Shown here: positions 1 to 7,844 of the stretch, in pieces | How the letters are laid out: each line of letters starts with the position of its first letter | Position numbering within the stretch: the first letter of the stretch is position 1 | Origin: Massilia eburnea | GTDB lineage: Bacteria; Pseudomonadota; Gammaproteobacteria; Burkholderiales; Burkholderiaceae_D | Length of the DNA: 46,816 nucleotides | NCBI RefSeq assembly: GCF_009720745.1 | Contig: NZ_WNKX01000034.1 | Location: 1 to 46,816 of the forward strand | Reading direction: 5' to 3' | Notes under the pieces: generated by a model | What the model saw: only the letters and a program-made list of their open reading frames with translations | Databases searched by the model: none | Told to the model about the DNA's origin: nothing | Program-made: the position numbers and the translations under genes

Positions 1-1
1 G

Positions 2-85
2 CTGGAGCCCATCGGCCATATCCCACCAGCCGAAGCCGAGATGAACTATTATCGTCAACTATCGAGTCAAGCCATCCCGGCATGA
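2..85 (+). mobile_element. C-terminal end of an IS3-family transposase (OrfB), cut by window edge
   Basis: An open frame enters from the left edge and ends at a TGA at 83-85. Its 27 visible codons include I-P-P-A-E-A-E and N-Y-Y, the pattern found at the extreme C-terminus of many IS3-family OrfB (rve integrase) transposases. Only the tail is visible, so it is unknown whether the element to the left is intact. It points towards, and slightly overlaps, the truncated istA frame on the other strand. The arrangement suggests that an IS3-type element inserted into an older IS21-type element. Family-level assignment rests on this short motif alone. Confidence 0.6.
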
Positions 86-252
86 CTCAAACCAAGGCGC
101 CTCTCAAAATCCCGGTCCGGTTCAGTTTCCGACCGTAGATAGCGCCGGACTGTATTACGTGAGATGCCGAGCCGCCTAGCTATCTCTCGTAGGGGAACCT
201 GGTCACGAAGGTGCCAGCGTCGAATTATGCCTAACAGAGCCACGTCGATCAC
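67..252 (-). pseudogene. istA: IS21-family transposase IstA, N-terminal fragment
   Basis: The first 50 or so residues show the N-terminal helix-turn-helix of IS21-family IstA, with the motif R-E-I-A-R-R-L-G-I-S-R-N-T-V-R-R-Y-L. Intact IstA proteins are about 350-550 residues and carry a DDE integrase core; here the frame stops after 61 residues. The last 9 or so codons come from the neighbouring IS3-like end, so the break lies near position 95-105. No istB is present in the window. The gene cannot encode an active transposase. Upstream, at 296-357, are matching IS21-type terminal repeats, so this is the left end of a decayed element. Confidence 0.75.
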
Positions 253-295
253 TCCGATCTCCTGCCATGAAGACAGGTGGGATTGTGCTACCGAT

Positions 296-357
296 GTGGG
301 TCAGATTTAATTGCAAATATGTGGGGAAGGTGGGTCAGTTTTCGATGCAATTCAACA
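296..357. repeat. IS21-type left terminus with two internal terminal repeats
   Basis: Two 21-nt copies beginning GTGGGTCAG lie at 296-316 and 330-350, matching at about 17 of 21 positions and both ending in TGCAA. The outer boundary read on the minus strand begins TGTTGAATTGC, consistent with the TG...CA ends of IS21-family elements, which typically carry multiple internal terminal repeats for IstA binding. They lie just upstream of the istA fragment, in the expected place. The element's outer end (357) is only 8 bp from the -35 of the tRNA-Phe promoter. Confidence 0.65.
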
Positions 358-365
358 AAAAGGGG

Positions 366-395
366 TTGGCAAGCAGAAAAACTCCCTGCTATAAT
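366..395 (+). promoter_or_regulatory. sigma-70 promoter of tRNA-Phe
   Basis: A -35 hexamer TTGGCA (366-371) is followed after 18 nt by a perfect -10 TATAAT (390-395). The predicted start near 402 gives a leader of only a few bases before the mature tRNA 5' end at 406. The IS21 remnant ends just upstream, so the core promoter has survived, but any upstream activating element has been replaced by IS sequence. Confidence 0.75.
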
Positions 396-405
396 TACGC
401 GCCTT

Positions 406-481
<76 letters not shown>

Positions 482-489
482 AATTTCAA

Positions 490-519
490 CGCCCAACCGC
501 TTAGGTTGGGCGTAATTCT
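490..519 (+). terminator. Rho-independent terminator after tRNA-Phe
   Basis: A perfect 9-bp stem CGCCCAACC / GGTTGGGCG (490-498 with 504-512) with a 5-nt loop is followed by a T-rich stretch. It begins 8 bases after the CCA end. Confidence 0.7.
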
Positions 520-767
520 TTTGACTTACCGCAGGGTAGTTCGGGCTCCAAGATGAGCTGATAAATATCCTGATCACAGAACAGTCTGGCAGCCCCGAAG
601 CGCAGGCAGTCAAGCTGGAACCACTACCTAAGTGGCAAAGCCACTCATCCACTGCAACACCCCGGCACCATATTCAGCTACGCATCAGGCAGTTTCGGAT
701 AAATCCAGCGTCCGCATCGGCAGCCACTGCGCCACTTTTGGAGGCGGTCGGAAGCCCCCCCCTCCTG
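520..767. other. Intergenic stretch with no recognisable gene
   Basis: Between the tRNA terminator and the next promoter candidate I see no frame with coding character and no RNA gene. Short hairpins occur, such as AGTGGCAAAGCCACT near 631-645, but without a T run. It may be decayed mobile-element or tRNA-flanking DNA. Confidence 0.5.
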
Positions 768-796
768 TTGAGCAGAGAGCAAGCCACCTGTACAAT
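768..796 (+). promoter_or_regulatory. Candidate sigma-70 promoter for the dioxygenase gene
   Basis: TTGAGC (768-773) and TACAAT (791-796) are separated by 17 nt. Transcription would start near 803, leaving a 5' leader of about 110 nt before the dioxygenase gene. I saw no obvious riboswitch fold in that leader. Confidence 0.5.
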
Positions 797-916
797 ATGA
801 CATCGTCGAATCCTGTTGTTATTGACGTGAGAACCAATAGGACCCACTTCGGCGTGGAATCGCCAAACTACCTCATGAAATACCCTATTTAGAGCCGTGC
901 GCAGAGAGTGAATGCA

Positions 917-1870
917 ATGAAGGCAATTACCAAAGAAGACTGGATGTCGACCCGTACCTGGATCGATCTTGATAACGCGGACGTCAGGAGCTATCTGGCA
1001 AAAGTTTCCGACCGAGTCACTTATGACCTCGAGCAAAAGCTCCGTGATTGGCAAACTCGTGGCGTGGTGATTTTTGAAGGCCTGATTGAGCACAAGCTTA
1101 TTGATGCACTGCTGAACGACGTGGAATATCTGCGCAAGCATCATCGCGACTTCGAGTTAAGCGCGGAAATCAAAGGCGTGCAAAAGGAAATCGCAACCTT
1201 CACTGACGAGGAACTCGATTCGGACGGCGTGAAATTCAATAGTATCCACTCCATTTCGAGAGCAGCCGGCATGTTGAGCCTGAGCGCGCCAGTTACCGAG
1301 TTTCTCGGGCACGTATTTGGATCGCCCGCCTGCGCTTTGCAGTCGTTGACTTTTTATCGCGGCAGCCAGCAGCCGGCGCATGTGGACTACCCGTATGTAC
1401 GCTGCCAGACTAAACTGGGCCATTTGGCGGCAAGCTGGATTCCACTGGAAGACATTCACCCTGACGCAGGCCCGCTCGCCTACTACCCAGGCTCACATCA
1501 TCCGGAAGTTTCCGGTTTCTTTGACTGGGGCCAGGGAAGCATCGTACTCGAGCACGACAGTACCCAGCAGCCGATTGAGCTCTCCCGCTTCCTTGAGGAT
1601 AAAGTCCGTCAGGCGGCGATCGCCCCAGAAATCTTCCTGCCCAAGAAAGGTGATGTCCTGATCTGGCACGGCAACCTGATTCATGAAGGTACTGCGATTA
1701 ACAACCCTGCGCTTACCCGCAAGTCGTATGTAACGCACTACACCTCGCTGGAAGCCTATCCGCAGGAACATCGTCGTGCCAAGGGCGAGGGCTTGACCCT
1801 CAACGGTGGCTACGCCTATGACTATCCCTGGCTGTCCCCAAGCCGGAGCCAGTTGCCTAGCTCTAAGTAA
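917..1870 (+). CDS. Phytanoyl-CoA dioxygenase (PhyH)-family Fe(II)/2-oxoglutarate oxygenase
   Basis: The protein is about 317 residues, normal for the PhyH family, cytosolic, with no signal peptide. The facial triad is visible: H155-x-D157 in AHVDYPY and H256 in the W-H-G-N-L-I-H-E-G stretch, followed by R268, the likely 2-oxoglutarate anchor. These enzymes hydroxylate small molecules or lipid- and sugar-linked substrates using Fe(II), O2 and 2-oxoglutarate. The substrate cannot be read from sequence. The start is ATG 917, with AGAGAG 8 nt upstream; a GTG at 908 in the same frame is an alternative but sits too close to that site. It is monocistronic, with a promoter candidate at 768-796 and a terminator at 1898-1932. 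Its GC content is lower than the right half of the window. A role in modifying the surface glycan encoded nearby is possible but unproven. Confidence 0.88.
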   Translation: MKAITKEDWMSTRTWIDLDNADVRSYLAKVSDRVTYDLEQKLRDWQTRGVVIFEGLIEHKLIDALLNDVEYLRKHHRDFELSAEIKGVQKEIATFTDEELDSDGVKFNSIHSISRAAGMLSLSAPVTEFLGHVFGSPACALQSLTFYRGSQQPAHVDYPYVRCQTKLGHLAASWIPLEDIHPDAGPLAYYPGSHHPEVSGFFDWGQGSIVLEHDSTQQPIELSRFLEDKVRQAAIAPEIFLPKKGDVLIWHGNLIHEGTAINNPALTRKSYVTHYTSLEAYPQEHRRAKGEGLTLNGGYAYDYPWLSPSRSQLPSSK

Positions 1871-1897
1871 GACCCGAGTACAAGTCGTTTCATCGAA

Positions 1898-1932
1898 AAC
1901 CCGCATTGCATTTCGTTGTACTGCGGGTTTTT
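1898..1932. terminator. Bidirectional hairpin terminator between convergent genes
   Basis: AACCCGCA (1898-1905) pairs with TGCGGGTT (1922-1929), with a 16-nt loop. It is flanked by an A run on the left and a T run on the right, so it can serve both the dioxygenase gene and the converging minus-strand gene. Confidence 0.7.
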
Positions 1933-1935
1933 CCA

Positions 1936-2223
1936 TCAGGCCCGCGCGGCCAGCTCAGCCGAACGAGGCTTTTCCGTCACATAGCATACGTCACCATCCC
2001 AGGAAACGAAGCCTTGCGAGCGGATATGCCATTTGAACACGCCGGCAGCGACCTGATCTTCCGAGGTAACCACCGGTGCAAAGAAGCGCACCTCAGAGGC
2101 AAACTCCTGCGTGAACTGAAGCACGCCATCAACTTCGTCGCTCTTGGTCAGCACACGCCAAGGCAACGGGTTGTCGTTGTCGTTGCGGTTGTTAAAACGA
2201 ATGTGGATCTGTTTCTGTTCCAT
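1936..2223 (-). CDS. Small conserved-looking protein of unknown function
   Basis: The frame encodes 95 residues, soluble, with no signal peptide or membrane segment, starting M-E-Q-K-Q-I-H-I-R-F-N-N-R. An excellent ribosome site AAGGAG stands 7 nt before ATG 2223, which fixes the start. The middle is rich in aromatic residues and alternating beta-type patterns (R-F-F-A-P-V-V, W-H-I-R-S, F-V-S-W-D-G-D-V-C-Y-V), suggesting a small beta fold. I do not recognise the family. It lies 2 bp downstream of cysQ on the same strand and is almost certainly co-transcribed with it, so a link to sulfate/PAP metabolism is plausible but unproven. Confidence 0.75.
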   Translation of the reverse strand: MEQKQIHIRFNNRNDNDNPLPWRVLTKSDEVDGVLQFTQEFASEVRFFAPVVTSEDQVAAGVFKWHIRSQGFVSWDGDVCYVTEKPRSAELAARA

Positions 2224-2225
2224 GG

Positions 2226-3020
2226 TTATTTCTCCTTGGGTAAATGGTGACCTGACGCCGAAGCAATAAAAAATGGGTTCAGGATGTCGGGTTTGCCGTA
2301 ACGCAGCACTTGCCCCGACGTGGTACAAACGATGCCCCCTGCCGCCTCCAGTATGGCCTGCGCAGCAGCGGTATCCCACTCGCACGTCGGCCCCAAGCGT
2401 GGATAAATGTCCGCCGCCCCTTCGGCGATCCTGCAAATCTTCAGTGAACTTCCAGCCTGAACCAGCTCGCAAGCGCCGAGGCCGGCAATAAAGGCCTGAG
2501 TTTCTTCGTTCAAATGACTCTTGCTGGCAACCACCCGCAGCGGCGCGCCCTCCGCCACTTGGGCAACCTGAATTCTTGCAGTGCCGGCCGAGTCGACACG
2601 GAACGCGCCGACTCCAGCTGCCCCCCAATACTTCCGGCTCAACGCTGGCGCAACGACGACCCCAAACACCGGGCGGCCATCGTCCACCAGCGCCACATTG
2701 ACCGTAAATTCATCGTTACGCGATATGAATTCCTTTGTTCCGTCGAGCGGGTCGATCAACCAGAACTGGCCCGCAATCGGGCGTTCCGGCGCGCTGTCGC
2801 TGCCCTCCTCCGAGACGACTGCGAGCCCTGGCGTCAGCTTAGCCAGGCCGGCCAGCAGGATTTCATGCGCCAACAAGTCTGCCTGGCAAACCGGGCTGGC
2901 GTCGCACTTGACGGTCCAGCTCAGCTCCTCGGCCTGATAGATGTCCATAATGGCTTCAGCTGCTTTTTGCGCCAAAGCAACTACAGCGCCGATCAATTCA
3001 CTGTTTATATCTTGTCGCAT
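2226..3020 (-). CDS. cysQ: 3'(2'),5'-bisphosphate nucleotidase CysQ
   Basis: This 264-residue protein belongs to the inositol-monophosphatase-like family. It removes the 3' phosphate from PAP (and PAPS), the by-product of PAPS-dependent reactions. The metal-binding motifs are present: E71-E72 in S-E-E-G-S-D, D90-P-L-D93-G-T-K-E-F, and W215-D216-T-A-A-A near the C-terminus. The start chosen is ATG 3018-3020; an in-frame upstream extension lacks a ribosome site and family similarity. It is divergent from cysD-cysNC across about 100 bp and overlaps no gene. This places PAP removal next to PAPS synthesis, which fits a PAPS-using sulfotransferase. Confidence 0.93.
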   Translation of the reverse strand: MRQDINSELIGAVVALAQKAAEAIMDIYQAEELSWTVKCDASPVCQADLLAHEILLAGLAKLTPGLAVVSEEGSDSAPERPIAGQFWLIDPLDGTKEFISRNDEFTVNVALVDDGRPVFGVVVAPALSRKYWGAAGVGAFRVDSAGTARIQVAQVAEGAPLRVVASKSHLNEETQAFIAGLGACELVQAGSSLKICRIAEGAADIYPRLGPTCEWDTAAAQAILEAAGGIVCTTSGQVLRYGKPDILNPFFIASASGHHLPKEK

Positions 3021-3065
3021 TATGCGATTCCGTTCATTTTTATGTGAGTATGCTATCATTAAACC

Positions 3066-3095
3066 TTGAAATAGCAAATCTAAAAATCACAAAAT
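3066..3095 (+). promoter_or_regulatory. Candidate promoter for cysD-cysNC
   Basis: In the AT-rich divergent cysQ/cysD interval, TTGAAA (3066-3071) is followed after 18 nt by CAAAAT (3090-3095). The match is moderate. The LysR-type regulator CysB controls such genes in related bacteria, but I cannot recognise a CysB site with confidence. Confidence 0.3.
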
Positions 3096-3119
3096 ACAAA
3101 TTGCGACAACAAGGACCGC

Positions 3120-4556
3120 ATGAACTCCTCTGCCACCCCATTGTTCAACCTCGACACGTCCCGCCCATGGGATACCGAAAGCGCCTATCTGCAACTGCAG
3201 GAACTAGGCGTCGCCGATACCAAACGCACGGCCGAGCGCTTCCTGCATAAGCTGGATTTGCTTCCGTCGGCGCTCGAGCCAGAAATGCTGCGCGACGAGC
3301 TGGGCCGCCAGCCCACGCCGGCAGTCCTGCAATGGGAAATCGGCCAGATGCGCAGCAAGCGCATCCTGCCTGTCTTCGCGCAGCTATCGCCCCTGCCCGG
3401 CGGGCAAGCGTGCCTGCACTTCAATGATGCGCGCGGCGCGCGCTACTGGTTGCCGCTGGGCCAGAACGAAGCGGATCCGCAAGCGGTGGCAGCAGGCCTG
3501 GCCAGGCTGCAATCGCATATCGGCAAGCCGTTGGCTCTATTCCCGCATGGCCAGCTGAGCGGAATTTGCCGCGGCCTGCCATCGGCCAAAGAAATCCAGT
3601 ACTGCATGCTCAGCTACCATGCCGCCCCGCCGGATGTGCGCCGCGGACCTGTCCTGGCCATGTCGCCGCACCTGAAGCGCCTCGAAGCGGAAAGTATCGA
3701 GATTCTGCGCGAAGCGGTCGCGGCTGGCGGCAACCCATGCATGCTCTACTCGCTGGGCAAGGACAGCTCGGTCATGCTGCACCTGGCGCGCAAGGCCTTC
3801 TACCCTTCCCTGCCGCCATTCCCGCTGCTGCACGTCGACACGCGCTGGAAATTCCAGGAGATGTACGACTTCCGCGACGCCATGGTGCGCGAGAGCGGCA
3901 TGGAAATCCTGGTCCATACCAACCCGGAGGCGATCGAAAAGAACATCAATCCGTTTGACCACGGCTCAAGCCTGCATACCGACATTACCAAGACCGCCGG
4001 CCTGAAACAGGCGCTCGACCAGCATCAGTTCGACGTGGTGTTCGGTGGCGCCCGCCGCGATGAGGAAAAATCGCGCGCCAAGGAACGTATTTTCTCGTTC
4101 CGCTCGGCCAGCCACCGCTGGGATCCGAAAAACCAGCGCCCGGAACCGTGGAATCTGTATAACACCCGCAAGAACAAGGGCGAAAGCGTGCGCGTATTTC
4201 CCCTGTCGAACTGGACTGAACTCGATATCTGGCAATACATCCACCAGGAAGGCATTGCCGTCGTCCCCTTGTATTTTGCCAAGGAGCGTCCCGTGGTGCG
4301 GCGCGATGGCATGTGGCTGATGGTTGACGACGCCCGCATGCCGATCGGGCCCGACGAAACCATTTTTAAAAAGATGGTCCGCTTCCGCACGCTGGGCTGC
4401 TATCCGCTCACCGGTGCAATCGAATCGACAGCAAATTCCTTGCCGGAGATAATCATGGAACTTGTGCATGCCCGCAACTCCGAGCGGCAAGGCCGCGCAA
4501 TCGATAACGATGCGGCGGCAAGCATGGAAAAGAAGAAACAAGAAGGATACTTTTGA
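3120..4556 (+). CDS. cysD: Sulfate adenylyltransferase subunit 2 (CysD) with a 180-residue N-terminal extension
   Basis: Residues 181-478 match the complete CysD / ATP sulfurylase small subunit (usual length about 300). The PP-loop is Y210-S-L-G-K-D-S-S-V, followed by H-L-A-R-K-A-F-Y-P and L-L-H-V-D-T. With CysN it makes adenylyl sulfate (APS) from ATP and sulfate. Residues 1-180 have no counterpart in ordinary CysD, and I do not recognise them; they are soluble, mixed alpha/beta and have normal coding character. The long start is preferred because AAGGA stands 4 nt before ATG 3120, while Met181 (3660), the ordinary CysD start, has no visible ribosome site. H-V-D-T is followed by R where many family members have G or T. 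The stop overlaps the cysNC start by one base (TGATG), so the two are translationally coupled. Confidence 0.93.
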   Translation: MNSSATPLFNLDTSRPWDTESAYLQLQELGVADTKRTAERFLHKLDLLPSALEPEMLRDELGRQPTPAVLQWEIGQMRSKRILPVFAQLSPLPGGQACLHFNDARGARYWLPLGQNEADPQAVAAGLARLQSHIGKPLALFPHGQLSGICRGLPSAKEIQYCMLSYHAAPPDVRRGPVLAMSPHLKRLEAESIEILREAVAAGGNPCMLYSLGKDSSVMLHLARKAFYPSLPPFPLLHVDTRWKFQEMYDFRDAMVRESGMEILVHTNPEAIEKNINPFDHGSSLHTDITKTAGLKQALDQHQFDVVFGGARRDEEKSRAKERIFSFRSASHRWDPKNQRPEPWNLYNTRKNKGESVRVFPLSNWTELDIWQYIHQEGIAVVPLYFAKERPVVRRDGMWLMVDDARMPIGPDETIFKKMVRFRTLGCYPLTGAIESTANSLPEIIMELVHARNSERQGRAIDNDAAASMEKKKQEGYF

Positions 4557-6469
4557 TGGCTCGCTCCAAAAAGACGGCTGCAGTCCCAAGCCAGCGCCCG
4601 CCTGTTCCACTGGCAACGCTGGAGACACTTCAGCGCCAGCAAGATGGGCAGGATTTATTGCGTGTAATCACCTGCGGCAATGTCGACGATGGAAAAAGTA
4701 CGCTGATCGGGCGCCTGCTGTGGGAGTCGCAGCAATTACTCGATGATCAATTCGATGCCTTGCAGAAGGAATCGAAAAAATACGGCACCCAAGGCGACCA
4801 GCTCGATTTTGCGCTGCTGGTGGACGGCCTGGCGGCCGAACGCGAGCAAGGCATCACCATCGATATCGCCTATCGTTTTTTCGGCACTAGCCAGCGCCGC
4901 TTCATCATCGCCGACACCCCCGGCCACCAGCAATACACGCGCAACATGGTCACGGCGGCCTCCACCGCCGATGTTGCCGTACTGTTGGTCGATGCCCGCA
5001 ATGGCATCCAGACCCAGACCCGGCGCCATGCCTACCTTGCGTCGCTGATGGGCGTGCGCCGTATTGTGCTGGCCATTAACAAGATGGACCTGGTGGCATA
5101 CTCCAATACGGTGTTCACCCGCATCAGCGAAGAATTCGCCGCCTTCACCGCCACCTTCAATTTCGCCAGTGTGACCGCCATCCCGCTCAGCGCCCTCAAA
5201 GGCGACAACCTGAGCGAGCGCTCTCCGCACATGCCTTGGTATACGGGGCCGACCCTGCTTGGCTACCTGGAAACGGTCAAGATAGAACCGCCTGCTGGCG
5301 ACGTCCCGGTGTTTCCAGTACAGTGGGTCAACCGTCCGGACGCCTCATTCCGCGGCTTCAGCGGCACCGTTGCGCAGGGCAGGTTCAGTGTCGGCGACGA
5401 AATTCGCGTCACCGCCTCTGGCCAGACCAGCCATATCGCCGAGATCGTCACCATGGATGGTTCGCTGGCAAACGCCGCGCGTGGCGATGCCGTGACGCTG
5501 CGCCTGGCAAGCGAGATTGACGCTTCGCGTGGCGATATCCTGTCGCTGGCGAACGCACCGCTCGACATGACCGACCAGCTGGAAGCGACGTTGATCTGGA
5601 CCGACACCGACCCGGGCCTGGTCGGCCGCAGCTATCACATCAAGCTTGCGACGCAGACCGCAGCGGCATCGATTACCAAGATCAAGCACGAAATCGACGT
5701 CAATACCCTGGCGCATAACGCCAGCAAACAGCTTGGACTAAACAGCATCACGGTTTGCACCCTGGCACTCAGCAAACCGTTGGTGTTCGAGAATTACGAG
5801 AAGTCGAAACCGCTCGGCAGCTTTATCCTGATTGACCGTTACAGCAACGCCACCGTGGCCATCGGCATGGTGCGGCATAACCTGCGCCGTGCGCAGAATG
5901 TGCACAAACAAGCCTTGTCGATCAACCGTGAAGCACGCGAAAAACTGAACGGGCACCGCGGCAAGGTAATCTGGCTCACCGGCCTTTCCGGTTCGGGCAA
6001 ATCGACCATCGCCAACGCGCTGGAAGTGGCCTTGCATGCCGAAGGAAAACGCACTTACCTGCTGGATGGCGACAATGTGCGCCAGGGCTTGAACCGTGAC
6101 CTCGGCTTCACCGATGCCGACCGCGTCGAAAACATCCGGCGTATTGCCGAAGTGGCCAAGCTCATGCTGGACGCCGGCACGATCGTGATCACCGCCTTCA
6201 TTTCGCCGTTCCGGCGCGAACGCGAAATGGCACGCGAACTGATCGGCGAGGAGAACTTTGTCGAGGTCTATATGAACGCCCCCCTGGAAGTCTGCGAAGG
6301 GCGCGATCCCAAAGGGCTGTACAAGAAGGCGCGCGCAGGGCAGCTGCCGAACCTGTCGGGCATCGGCAGCCCTTATGAAGCACCGCTGGCGCCGCAGTTC
6401 ACCATCGACAGCGGCAGGCACAGCATCGACGAATGCGTCGCGCTCCTGATGAAGGAAGGCCTGGCCTAG
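4556..6469 (+). CDS. cysNC: Bifunctional CysN-CysC: sulfate adenylyltransferase GTPase subunit / APS kinase
   Basis: This 637-residue fusion has two enzymes in order. Residues about 37-455 are the CysN GTPase, with P-loop G-N-V-D-D-G-K-S-T near 42, D-T-P-G-H and N-K-M-D motifs and EF-Tu-like beta-barrel domains. Residues about 467-637 are the CysC APS kinase, with P-loop G476-L-S-G-S-G-K-S, D-G-D-N-V-R and I-S-P-F-R. GTP hydrolysis drives APS formation with CysD, and the kinase then makes PAPS. The start is ATG 4556 (TGATG overlap with cysD). The same architecture occurs in rhizobial NodQ, which feeds sulfation. Plain APS-reductase-type assimilation does not need the kinase, so its presence points to PAPS use. 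The 3' end overlaps the convergent gene by 4 bp. Confidence 0.95.
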   Translation: MARSKKTAAVPSQRPPVPLATLETLQRQQDGQDLLRVITCGNVDDGKSTLIGRLLWESQQLLDDQFDALQKESKKYGTQGDQLDFALLVDGLAAEREQGITIDIAYRFFGTSQRRFIIADTPGHQQYTRNMVTAASTADVAVLLVDARNGIQTQTRRHAYLASLMGVRRIVLAINKMDLVAYSNTVFTRISEEFAAFTATFNFASVTAIPLSALKGDNLSERSPHMPWYTGPTLLGYLETVKIEPPAGDVPVFPVQWVNRPDASFRGFSGTVAQGRFSVGDEIRVTASGQTSHIAEIVTMDGSLANAARGDAVTLRLASEIDASRGDILSLANAPLDMTDQLEATLIWTDTDPGLVGRSYHIKLATQTAAASITKIKHEIDVNTLAHNASKQLGLNSITVCTLALSKPLVFENYEKSKPLGSFILIDRYSNATVAIGMVRHNLRRAQNVHKQALSINREAREKLNGHRGKVIWLTGLSGSGKSTIANALEVALHAEGKRTYLLDGDNVRQGLNRDLGFTDADRVENIRRIAEVAKLMLDAGTIVITAFISPFRREREMARELIGEENFVEVYMNAPLEVCEGRDPKGLYKKARAGQLPNLSGIGSPYEAPLAPQFTIDSGRHSIDECVALLMKEGLA

Positions 6470-7458
6470 CGTGTCGCCTGGAGCGCCATGTCCTTGCGGG
6501 AGGACGCAAGCAAGGATATGGCGCCGATCGCCATCCCCAGCCAGAGCGTGACCAGGCGAATTGCAATCGCCAGCGACACGGCAACGCCGTAGCTTGTCCC
6601 TCGCTCGCTCAGCTGCAGCACCAGGGCCGCCTCCATCGCGCCGAGCCCGCCCGGCAGCATGCTGGCGGCGCCAAACAGGGTGGCCTGCACAAAGATCAAG
6701 ACACAGTCGGCTGCCGGCACTCCGGTTCCGGCCGTAAAGCAGAACCAGGCGAAAACCAGGGCCTGGCTGCCATACGCCAGCAGCGCAAGAGACGAGAACG
6801 CGGCAACCCGCGGCAATTGCCACACGCGGGCCCAGCTTTCCAGCACCAGCTTTCCAGCATCAAGCGGCCGCCAGCGCAGGCGGCGCGTCATCCGGCTCCA
6901 CGCCGTCAGGGCACGCGGATGCAGCAGTAGCCAGGCCGCAGTGCAACTGCCCAGCAGCAGGACTGCATAGGCGGAGATCCAGGCCCAGGCCAGCGCCTGG
7001 CCCGACATCCAGGCCGCCAGGAAGCCCAGCAGGCATACGCCCAGGACATCGCTGGCCCGATCGACCAGGAAGGCCGCCAAGCTATGGGGCACCCTCACAC
7101 CGTGCTGCAGCAGCAAGGCAGAGCGGAATGTCTCCCCGGATTTGCCGGGCGTTGCGGTCAACGCCAGGCCGGACAGGTAGATCGCCAGGTGGCGCCAACG
7201 TGGCACCCGGTATCCGAAGTGCCGCAAGTTATTCTCCCAGCGGCCAAAGCGCCAGAGGAAAGAAGACGACGAAAGTACCGCGCCAATGAGCAGGGTATCC
7301 AAGCCTATTGCAGCCAGCGCGCCCGCCGTCTCTTTCCAGCCAAAACTGAAGATCGCAGCCAGGTACAACAGTACGCCGGCGCTGACAAACAGGACCACGG
7401 CCCTGACCATGCGCGGGTCGGCAAGCGCCGACTGGATACGATCCATGCTGCGGTTCAT
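6466..7458 (-). CDS. PF03706 (LPG-synthase TM region / UPF0104) integral membrane protein, putative flippase
   Basis: The frame encodes 330 residues with about 8 hydrophobic membrane segments and a cytoplasmic N-terminus. Family-type motifs are T-P-G-K-S-G-E in the loop near residue 103 and M-L-P-G-G-L-G-A-M-E-A near 270, as in AglD/MprF-type flippase domains. The catalytic LPG synthase domain of MprF is absent, so a transporter or flippase-like role on a polyprenyl-linked sugar is more likely. The start overlaps the gtrA-like stop (ATGA-type overlap at 7455-7458), so it is the last gene of the 12.7-6.5 kb minus-strand operon that carries the UbiA/DprE genes. Confidence 0.85.
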   Translation of the reverse strand: MNRSMDRIQSALADPRMVRAVVLFVSAGVLLYLAAIFSFGWKETAGALAAIGLDTLLIGAVLSSSSFLWRFGRWENNLRHFGYRVPRWRHLAIYLSGLALTATPGKSGETFRSALLLQHGVRVPHSLAAFLVDRASDVLGVCLLGFLAAWMSGQALAWAWISAYAVLLLGSCTAAWLLLHPRALTAWSRMTRRLRWRPLDAGKLVLESWARVWQLPRVAAFSSLALLAYGSQALVFAWFCFTAGTGVPAADCVLIFVQATLFGAASMLPGGLGAMEAALVLQLSERGTSYGVAVSLAIAIRLVTLWLGMAIGAISLLASSRKDMALQATR

Positions 7459-7844
7459 CGGAAAGTCAGGAACTTATGTCCGAAATAGCTGGTCACTACC
7501 GGCACCAGAACACCCGTCAGGTGGGCCAGAGCTTCGGCATGGTCGACGATGCCAAGCGACGGCAGCAGCCAGCGTGCCAGCAGCAGGCTGATGGCAAGCG
7601 TCTGCAAAACGGCCAGCACGTTGACGCCAATGAACTTGCCAACCTGCGCCGCCATCGCCCCGCCTTGTGCTTTGAATACATGGCCGCGCATCAGGGTAAA
7701 GGCGACCAGCATCCCCACCAGGTAGGCAAAGAAAACGGCAGGCGCGTAGTCCAGGAAGGTACTGAAGATAAAGCGTGAGCCGAAATTGGCTCCTGCAGCA
7801 ATTCCGCCGGCAACCAGGAAGCGCAAAAATTCCTTATTCAGCAT
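7455..7844 (-). CDS. GtrA-family membrane protein
   Basis: The frame encodes 129 residues with four membrane helices, the usual GtrA size. It has the family's N-terminal F-L-R-F-L-V-A-G-G and C-terminal S-Y-F-G-H-K-F-L-T-F pattern. GtrA proteins are thought to move polyprenyl-phosphate-linked sugars across the inner membrane, and a mycobacterial member has been proposed for decaprenyl-phosphoryl-arabinose. It overlaps the FAD oxidoreductase upstream by 11 bp and the PF03706 gene downstream by 4 bp. Both features of the context support transport of the lipid-linked sugar made by the neighbours. Confidence 0.88.
   Translation of the reverse strand: MLNKEFLRFLVAGGIAAGANFGSRFIFSTFLDYAPAVFFAYLVGMLVAFTLMRGHVFKAQGGAMAAQVGKFIGVNVLAVLQTLAISLLLARWLLPSLGIVDHAEALAHLTGVLVPVVTSYFGHKFLTFR

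Noticed and set aside
803..916. Leader of the dioxygenase gene as a riboswitch
   Set aside because: I saw no conserved riboswitch core and no terminator-like stem with a T run in it.
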